Shown here: positions 56,102-64,000 of the stretch, piece by piece
Position numbering within the stretch: position 1 is the first letter of the stretch
Layout of the letters: each line of letters opens with the position of its first letter
Origin: Scedosporium boydii
Taxonomy: Eukaryota; Ascomycota; Sordariomycetes; Microascales; Microascaceae
Direction: 5' to 3'
DNA length: 64,000 nucleotides
Assembly (NCBI GenBank): GCA_002221725.1
Contig: NJFT01000161.1
Location: 1 to 64,000 of the forward strand
Notes under the pieces: generated by a model
What the model was told of the DNA's origin: nothing
The model's database searches: none
What the model saw: the letters and a program-made list of their open reading frames with translations, nothing else
Made by a program: the position numbers and the translations under genes

Positions 56102-56576
56102 CTAAAACGCCAAAGCCAAAATCGCAACAATAGAAACCACCACAACTCCCCACAACCCACTTCCACTCCTTCCCTTCTCGGCTCCAGCCTCAGCAACCCA
56201 CAAAATAGGCACATGCCACCCGCAGTGCTCATTCCCGCCCCTCGTAATGCAGGTATAATACGTCGTCTGAGCGAACTCGAATTCCTTCCCCGCGTTCTCG
56301 GCTCGCACCGGCGCTGGTGTCGGATCCGGCGCGAGGGGGTCGTAGGATTTGGTGTAGTCGAGCCAGAACATGGATGTGCTTTGTGGGGTGGCGGCTGCTG
56401 CTTTTGGTCGGGTTGGTGTTGGTTCGGTCTGGTGAGGCTGTTAGCTTGGCTCTTTTTGAGGGAAGGGGAGGGAGACATACGGGTTGGGTTACGGGGGAGG
56501 AGAGGATTGGTTGGAAGAATGTGAGGAGGGCGAGGAGGGTGAGGATGAGTCTTGTTGGAAAGCGTGTTCTCGTCAT
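56102..56576 (-). CDS. Small secreted, probably GPI-anchored protein
   Basis: Two exons (56576-56481 and 56428-56102; 52-nt intron with GTATGT, GCTAAC branch and ACCAG acceptor) give 140 residues. Exon 1 is a signal peptide (MTRTRFPTRLILTLLALLTF and on to ILSSPVTQP). The mature part is proline/threonine-rich, then has MFWLDYTKSYDPLAPDP and a two-cysteine segment, TTYYTCITRGGNEHCGW. It ends with a short small-residue spacer (KGRSGSG) and a hydrophobic tail (LWGVVVVSIVAILALAF) that stops at the last residue, the layout of a GPI-anchor signal. A single C-terminal membrane anchor is the alternative. No family is recognised. The gene is easily missed because both exons overlap longer shadow frames. 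Confidence 0.72.
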
Positions 56577-58040
56577 TTTCGGTGAGGTTGAGGGAGTTGA
56601 GGGAGTAGAGGTCTTTGGCAAGGTCGCAGAATCTCGGCGATTGCTCAAAGGCGGTTTTGATACTCGGCTGCTTCGTATGTAGTCTTTGCTGTAGAACCTC
56701 AGGGGCACCAAGACAAGGAGGCAAAAAGCACTTGCGGTAAAAGCAAAGGAGACAGAAACGGCTCTGGGTAACTTATATATCCTCGACCAAGCAAGGCAAG
56801 AAAGGTGAAGTTCATAAACTCATAAACTCGTTTGAAAACAAAGACCACCGATTACACTCTAGAACGGAACAGAACAAACTGATGTACAAAGGAGAAAAGC
56901 GAAGAATCTCAGGATTAAATCATCTTGCCTCGACGAGAAGATATAAATGCCTCCAGTTTCCATTAGTATCCAAACAACAGGCAGAAGGAAGGAATCCCAA
57001 CTGCCAGCCCTACTGCCTCCCCCCTTGGTTCTTCTCGCCCAAGAGAAAGGCCTCATCGACTCTGGTTGATTGGAGGACATGGTCCCCTTTCTCCCTAAGA
57101 GCTGCACCTCAAATGCGCCCCTCCCCCGGTCTTCTGGTCCCCTCCAAAGCGTATCCTCTGGGATTTATGCCATAATGGGGAGGAAAACATAATGCTAAAT
57201 AAGTGAGAAAAAAAACCGTGTTCCCCTCAGACTAGCCAACTTCGCGTCCCCACGCGTAAAGTGTCCCCTCCTCCAAGAAACAGGGCGTTGGGTCCCAAAA
57301 AGTGCAGATGTTCCTGGTTGCGGCAGTCTCAGCCTATTCGCGCACCTTGATTGGCTTGACGCTCGCAGGGAGATGCAGACATGCATGACGGGGCGAAAAG
57401 GCAACCTGCTTGCCGTGGCCTGTGGAATTGTCTGGATTTTCTAGATCGAGACTTGGCACTCTGTTTTTCGATCCGGTTCGAAAACAGTTTGTTAATTAAT
57501 TCTTTGGTTTTCCATCTTTGGCGATTGGGCTTGAAACATTTGACTTTTTGGTGGGATATCCCCCGCGATGACTCTCCCAAATGCACATCAAGACAGACTC
57601 AAGGGAAATGGATGGTCCTCGTCAAACACTTACCAGCAAGCTTTGTTTCATATCCCACACTTCAGGGTTAGTTTCTGGGGCCGTGACGACACCATGAGTC
57701 AAGAATTCAGCTCTCCTCTTTGTTTCCTTTTTCTTCTTTTCTATCCAGTGATCCATCTTGAGGTTCCCTCCAATTCGAAAGAGCATAGGTCTTGACTCTC
57801 AATATTTCAATAGACCCGTTTGTCCAATATCAATTAATGCATGCATCTAAATGGAAATAGTGATGAAACGCGGTTGATGTCGATGTTCACTTGACCGACC
57901 CTCTTGCTCTACAAAAACTAGACAGTATTGACAGACAGTAATGAAATCATTTCTTCAAAGTCATTATCGTTTAGCTATGCTAGCCTCCACATAGGAGGAG
58001 TTGTTATAATATATTTGATTCAATTTCCTTCACAGGAAGG

Positions 58041-58124
58041 CTCTATTTTAGATGTTCTTCCCAGATCCATCGAAAGAACGATTTTTATATCTGGACTCCC
58101 TGATTCCAACGACCGTGTTTCTTC
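58041..58124 (+). repeat. 84-bp imperfect direct repeat, copy 1
   Basis: Begins CTCTATTTTAGATGTTCTTC. Copy 2 lies at 58270-58354. The copies differ by about seven substitutions, five of them C/T, and two single-base indels. Confidence 0.75.
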
Positions 58125-58269
58125 GAAGCAGTCATCTAAGTCTAGCACCCTTGGCCAGATTATTCGCACTTGACTCGCTCCCGCACAGCTATAACAGCCA
58201 GGCAACATTCGATTACCCATACCTCTTCAAGGACAAGTGGGCCAAAACGCAGCCCTGGCCTCCTCGGCA

Positions 58270-58354
58270 CTCTATTTTAGCTGTTCTTCCCAGATTCATG
58301 GAAAGAATGATTTCTATATCTGGATTCCCTTGATTCCAACGATCGTGTTTCCTT
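58270..58354 (+). repeat. 84-bp imperfect direct repeat, copy 2
   Basis: Begins CTCTATTTTAGCTGTTCTTC, in the same orientation as copy 1 and 229 bases further on. No target-site or transposon termini were seen around the pair. Confidence 0.75.
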
Positions 58355-59599
58355 CTAGAAATCCCGATTCCCAATGCTCTTTTTCACAAATATCATGCCA
58401 TTTAGATTTTTAGGTGATTTCCCGGCTTCTGCCCGATAGTCCAGGTTCCCACCATCGAACAAAGGCAAAAGCAGCATCAATTCCAACATCTCTTTAACGG
58501 TACGCAGCCAGTCCTGCTGGAAGGTCCTTCAGAGTTGTTCAGAAAGAGCCGGAAATCCTTGTTTCTGATATTGGACTTGTTTTTGATGTTGGAAATTTAC
58601 CACTCACAAGGAGCGCAGTTTGGATATTCGATGTATGTTGTTTCCCGTCGCCGTATACCGCATTATTCCTTGAAACATGACTTCCAGGAAGGGGGCCAGA
58701 TGAAATTTTCATGCCGGCTCTCCCCTCTTGTTGGGCAGGAGACCAGGAAGCTTCAAAAAGAAATGAGCCCGCGCGGGACGTGGGTCGCGGCGCGGATTCA
58801 TGCCGCGGTATGGCAGAGATAATGATTTCTGCTTTTGCCGTCATCAGGCGTGGCGCACTGAACTATTCTGCAGGAGGTCCTCTGTGGTTTGGTGGCAGGT
58901 CTGGTCCGGATGTCGGCTGTAGGAGCCGTGGAGCTCGCTTCGAAGATGTCTTCTGGTCCGAATGCCGTTTTAACCACCCTCGGGAAGCACTCCATTCATC
59001 GGGTAAGGACTAAGGAACGGAATCCAAATTCCAAAAGAGTGATACTGTGCCCAAAGCTATAACCAAGGAGGGACTTTGGTTGTCATACGGGTTGAGACTT
59101 TCCGGAAAGAACGAGTAGCCACTTTCCTTGGGGCGTGACAACAACGTCCAATGGATGTCGACTTAGTACCGGCGTCCCGGGGGCGAATTGACTGATGACC
59201 GAGCGTGGTAGTCGAACCAAGGTGGGCTCGTCCTAGTCTCGACTCCGTGTGACCGTCTAGTATCAAACTGGATAGTCCCAGGAACGGACTGACGCTAGAA
59301 TTCCAGAGTGACAAGAGGGATGAGTCAATCGAGAGTCTCCAGCGGAGGGATCAGATGTGGTATCAGACGACCGTCTCCTAAAACTTCGACCGTCGATGGA
59401 ATTTTGATGGAGCTGAACAATCCAATGACGGGTCCGAATGTAGAGATCCGAGACGCTTCAACCATTCAGCTTGGCTGCGAAGAACCCTCGGCCTGTCCGT
59501 CTCAATAATCTCCGTCATCCACTGCTCCTTCGACATAAAACCCCTGCAGGCCAGGCGCAAAAATTGATTTTAAAAGATAAAGATAAAAAGTCGGTAGAT

Positions 59600-59621
59600 G
59601 ACCAGAAGAAATCTTCTGGTC
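59600..59621. repeat. Palindrome / hairpin
   Basis: GACCAGAAGA and TCTTCTGGTC are exact reverse complements separated by AA. It could be a short inverted repeat or a hairpin in RNA. No U-tract or gene end follows, so it is not called a terminator. Confidence 0.7.
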
Positions 59622-60156
59622 ACCGAATTCCGCTCATTCTAACTTCGGTGAGACGAAAACGCGGGGCTCTGCCTTCCGTTGAAATGCTAGGAATGATGGA
59701 TCTGTTCATGACTAATAGATCCGGTGACTAAGCAAACCGCCATTTTGGCCGGTTTCGTTGTTGTAATTGTTTCGACTTGCCACGGCTGAGATTGGTCCGT
59801 GCGCGAGAGCAGCAAGGCTGGATTTTTCTCTGCAGCAACCAAAATCAAATTCATCCTGCGGATGGACTTGAGTAGGTAAGCAAGCTCGCCTCACCATCTT
59901 GCTCCCATCATATCTGGGAACACACCCACTTCCTTTTCCCCCAAACACTTCACCTCTTTCCTTCTCTCCTTTTCTCATCCAACCTGCTGCGATTTGCCGT
60001 TTGAGCGGCGTTTAGTTCGGTCTCCGTATTTTCCTTCTCGACCACACGATCCACTTTCCGCGAACGATAGTAGTGGGCAGCTCATCCCACAAAGGGCGGC
60101 ACTACCATTGTTGACCCAACTCCTCTCACCCAATTTGACCATCCCGACCGTCCAAT

Positions 60157-63100
60157 ATGAGTAACGAAATCTCCGGCTTCATCGACTCCCGCGTCGAAGT
60201 CGACTCCGAGGAAGAGGACGAGTCCTTCGACGAGGAGACTGGCTCCCCCCGTCGCCGTAGAACCGCCCACATTGATGATTCCAGCGAGGAGGAAGAAGAA
60301 GACGATGAGGAAGAGGAGCGAAAGGTACGACACACCCAATCATACGCTTCGCGATTTTTGGCAGTTTGATATTCTAACATTCTTTCCGTGACTAGGTTCG
60401 CGAAGGATTCATCGTAGAAGACGAAGAAGAAGAGGAAGAGGTGGAAGAAGATGAGGAAGCCGAAGAAAGACAGAGGCGGAAACGCGCACGTCGCGACCGA
60501 GAAGAGGAAGAGCGCCTTGACGAAGAAGATCTTGAGCTTATCGGCGAGCAATTGCCTGGATGGGAACGGGGCGCTCCGTCAGAGGTAAGTCATCTATTTG
60601 GGGAAGAGTGGCGTCGCGACTTTGTCACAGCATGGCTAACATTGTGATGCTCTCTCTCTGCAGCCTAAATTCAAGCGACTGAAGCGCGGTCACCACGACG
60701 ATGAGGATCGCCGAACCGAAAGACGCGGTCTCGACGAAATTTTCTCCGATGACGAAGAAGATGCCGATCATCGACCTTACGGACGCTCAACCTTCCGGGC
60801 CCAGCCCGACGAATTCGCCGACTTTATCGAAGAAGATTTCCCCGAGTCCGAGGAGGAAATCGAACGTCAGCGCGTGGAGAGGGAAGTCGCACGCACCCGC
60901 GACAAGGGTGTTAGCAGCGTCATCGATACCTCGGGGCTGGATAAGGATGCCCTTCAAGACATGGAGGATATCTTTGGTGACGGTGCGGACTACGACTGGG
61001 CCCTCCAGGCTGAGGAGGAAGAAGAAGAGCGTGAGCAGGCCGAGCAGGCCATCGAGCTCAAGGATGTCTTCGAGCCATCTCAGCTCACTGAAAAGTTGCT
61101 TACGGATGCCGATAACGAGATTCGATTCACCGACGAGCCTGAGCGCTTCCAGATCGATAGGAAACTGTTTAAACATCTCCAAATGACGGGCGAACAGTTC
61201 AAGGAGGAGGCTCGCTGGATCTCTGCACTCATGTGGCCCAAGAAGAATCTTCCCCAGGAATCCCACACTCCCTTCACGAAGGCTATCGGCAAAGTCTTGG
61301 AGTTCTTTGTCGTCGACGAAGTGGAAGTCCCTTACGTTTTCCAGCATCGAAAGGACTACCTCCTCGACACGAAGAAAGTCCCCAACCCCGACCACCGCAA
61401 GGACCCCGATGCGCCCGAGTACATCATCGAGGCTAAGAAGCTCCTCAATCAGGATGATCTTTGGCGCATTCTAGAGCTCGACATCAAATTCCGATCCCTT
61501 ATTGAGCGCCGAAATGCCCTCGAGAAGATGTACGATAACTTGAAGACGAATGCGGGTGTCCAAGACGATATGCTCGAGGACATGATCCCCCAGGCGGCTA
61601 CCGTGGAGGAACTCCAGGATCTCCAGGATTACACACAATTCAGGTATTCTGCCGAGCTGAGGGAATTGGCCTCGGTCAATGGGAACAGCCAACAGACGAA
61701 GAGGCCGGGGTCTCGGACGGCCATGATGGATCGCATCCGCAAGAGCAGGGCGTATGGATTCGTACGCGCTTACGGCTTGTCTGCCGACCAGCTGGCCCGG
61801 AATGCCTTGGGTGAAGGTCGCAAGGTCATTCCCGAGGACGACGCGAAGGATCCCGACCAGCTTGCCGACGATCTTGTCGATGACGATTTCCCCACCGGCG
61901 ACTCGGTCCTGTCAGCCGCTCGACAGATGTATGCGGAGGAGCTCTTTGTCAACCCGCGCATGCGCAAGTTCTTCCGAATGCACTTCTATCAGCTGGGAGA
62001 GATTGACTGCCACCGCACTGACAAGGGTCTGCGCAAGATTGACGAGTCCCACCCTTACTACGACGTCAAGTACCTCATGCGACAGACGATGTCTGATCTC
62101 GCGCGCCAACCGGAACTCTTCCTCAAGATGATGAAGGCGGAAGAGGACGGGCTTATCGAAGTCAAGCTGCGGCTGAGGAATCGCTCGGAATTCCGCGAAA
62201 AGCTCGACATGGAGTTTGAGTCGGAGAACTTCAGTGATCTCGCGCAGAGGTGGCGGAATGAGCGTAAGAAGGTTCTGGATCTTGCGTGCTCCAAGCTCGA
62301 GCGTATCATTACGAAGGGTGTCAAGGAATCGCTCCGCACCGCATGTCAGGAGGAAGTCCTCAACGCGTGTCGTGAAGAATACTACAGGCGACTTGACCAG
62401 GCTCCTATCAAACCCAAGGGCCTCGTCTTGGGAACAACCCCCCGAGTGCTCGTGCTTTCCAACGGTCTGGGCGATGCCATGCGTGACCCTGTATTCTGGA
62501 CCTGGGTTGAGGAAGACGGACGGATCCTCGAGCACGGCAAGTTTACGAACCTCGGACGGGACGAGAAGCAGCGCGAGGAGTTTGCAGAGCTCGTGCAGAG
62601 GCGGAGACCCGACGTCGTCGGTATCAGTGGTTTCTCGGCCGCCACGAATAAGCTAGTTCGTGACGTCGAGGGTCTCATTGGCGAGAAGCGTCTTATGGGC
62701 CCTGAGTACCAGGATCCCGATTCCGACGATAAGGAGTATCGAACGGACCCGCTGGAGGTTGTAGTCGTCAACGACGAGGTTGCCCGGTTGTACAAGGACA
62801 GCACACGCGCCGTTGCCGATCACCCATCCCTTCATCCCATTGCGCGGTATTGCTTCGCCTTGGCCCGATACATGCAGAACCCTATGAAGGAGTACGCCGC
62901 TCTCGGAAAGGATATCGCGTCGCTTAACTTCCACCCCTGCCAAAAGTTGCTACCGCACGACAAGCTTATGAAGACGCTCGAGACCGCAATGGTAGATATG
63001 GTCAACCTTTGTGGTATTGACATTAACGAGGCTGTCAACGATAGCTACACGGCCAACCTGCTTCCCTACATTGCCGGTCTTGGCCCAAGAAAGGCGACAA

Positions 63101-64000
63101 GTGTTCTCAAGGCCATCAACGCCAATGGTGGTGTAGTTAACTCTAGAGACGAACTCGTCGGCGATCCGGATTCTAAGAAACTCCCCGTCGTCGGCCCTCG
63201 CGTCTGGAACAATTGCGCCAGCTTCCTTTACATCGAATACGACCCTACCGATCCCCACTCTGACCCTCTAGATAACACCCGTGTACACCCAGAAGACTAC
63301 GAACTCGGTCGCAAGATGGCAGCCGACGCGCTCGAGCTCGACGAGGAGGACGTCAAGGCCGAAATCGACGAGAACGGCCCAGGCGCCGTGGTCCGCAAGC
63401 TGTTCAAGGAGGAAGAACAGGAGAGGGTCAACGAGCTCATCCTCGAGGAGTACGCTGAGCAGCTCGAGTCGAGCTACAGCCAGAAGAAGCGTGCGACGCT
63501 GGAGACAATAAGATTGGAACTCCAGGCGCCGTACGAAGAGATTCGGAAGCAGTTCTTGCACCTCACCCCCATCCAAATCTTCACCATGTTCACGGGAGAG
63601 ACGGAGGAGAGCCTAGCGCGCGACATGATCGTCCCCGTCAACGTACGCGTCGTCCGCGAAGATTTCGCCATCGTCAAGCTCGACTGCGGTGTGGAAGGCC
63701 GCGTCGAAGGCCACGAGATCAGCGCTCGGCACTCGGTCCGCGACGTGCTCCAAGTAGGCCAGACGACCAACGCGAAAGTCCTCGAGGTCAACCACAAGGA
63801 CTTCGCCATCAAGCTCACGATGCGCGAAGAGGCACTGCGCCGCCCTTACCGCAGACCCATCAGCCATCACCCCGAACAATGGGACTACGAGCTCGAGCGC
63901 CAGGATCGCGAAGAGCTCAAGGAAAAGGACCGCACGACGGGCCGCGCCCAGCGTGTCATCAACCACCCCCTCTTCAAGCCCTTCAACGGCATGGAGGCCG
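60157..64000 (+). CDS. SPT6: Transcription elongation factor Spt6, 3' end off the window
   Basis: This is a histone chaperone and elongation factor that travels with RNA polymerase II. Exons are 60157-60324, 60396-60584 and 60664 onward (donors GTACGA and GTAAGT), with over 1230 residues visible. Residues 1 to about 190 are the acidic N-terminus (DSEEEDESFDEE, VEEDEEAEE). A helix-rich core follows (FQIDRKLFKHLQMTGEQFKE, then TRTAMMDRIRKSRAYGFVR-like sequence). The YqgF-like domain starts near 710 (RVLVLSNGLGDAMRDPVFWT). The helix-hairpin-helix is near 914 (LLPYIAGLGPRKATSVLKAI). The S1 domain is near 1100 (VPVNVRVVREDFAIVKLDCG). The frame is cut just as the tandem SH2 region opens (INHPLFKPFNGMEA). 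All landmarks are in the family's normal order. Confidence 0.96.

Larger units (their letters stand above)
56577..60156. other. Intergenic region with short direct repeats
   Basis: No gene is supported in 3.6 kb. It contains an imperfect 84-bp direct repeat (58041 and 58270) and a 22-bp near-perfect palindrome at 59600. The right end is the promoter of SPT6. Confidence 0.5.

Overview
This window is nuclear DNA of a filamentous ascomycete (Pezizomycotina). Genes carry short GT-AG introns of about 50-160 nt, with GTRAGT donors and CTAAC-like branch sites. Coding third positions are GC-rich. Several genes belong to fungal families: fungal rhodopsin-domain membrane protein, DUF4360, Zn2Cys6 factor, GMC oxidoreductase, and THI4 with a TPP riboswitch. 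A placement in the Sordariomycetes is plausible but is only an inference. Most gene models below were spliced by hand, and reading frame was checked across every junction given. No tRNA, rRNA or CRISPR array was found.

Layout. 0-9.6 kb: a coding-like remnant at the left edge, a double chromodomain protein, THI4 with its riboswitch leader, a secreted DUF4360 protein and a rhodopsin-domain membrane protein. 9.6-15.9 kb: a gene desert with a recurring 9-bp motif and a G-quadruplex-type run. 15.9-32 kb: a secreted GMC oxidoreductase, an orphan protein with an acidic tail, complex I subunit NDUFB7, an FHA protein without a kinase domain, a very long coilin-like protein and GTP cyclohydrolase II. 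34-40.5 kb: a frameshifted unknown gene, a possible gene remnant, a Gal80-like oxidoreductase and a fused zinc-finger/Zn2Cys6 regulator. 40.5-48.7 kb: an accessory-looking block with a 757-aa orphan, a microsatellite, a dispersed short repeat, a probable solo LTR and a peptide transporter that has lost its N-terminal half. 48.7-64 kb: conserved housekeeping genes, namely DNA polymerase epsilon subunit B, a mitochondrial protein, an EEF2KMT/Efm3-type methyltransferase, ribosomal protein eS24, a small GPI-type protein and the 5' part of SPT6, which runs off the right edge.

Functional links are few. THI4 and GTP cyclohydrolase II both make cofactors but lie 27 kb apart. The Gal80-like oxidoreductase and the zinc-finger regulator are convergent neighbours and could be a small regulatory pair. 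DNA polymerase epsilon subunit B and the mitochondrial gene share a 373-bp divergent promoter containing an ACGCGT box. The most interesting items are the THI4 riboswitch leader, the coilin-like protein, the internally deleted transporter beside an LTR, the fused zinc-finger regulator and the TACGAAGTA motif confined to non-coding DNA.
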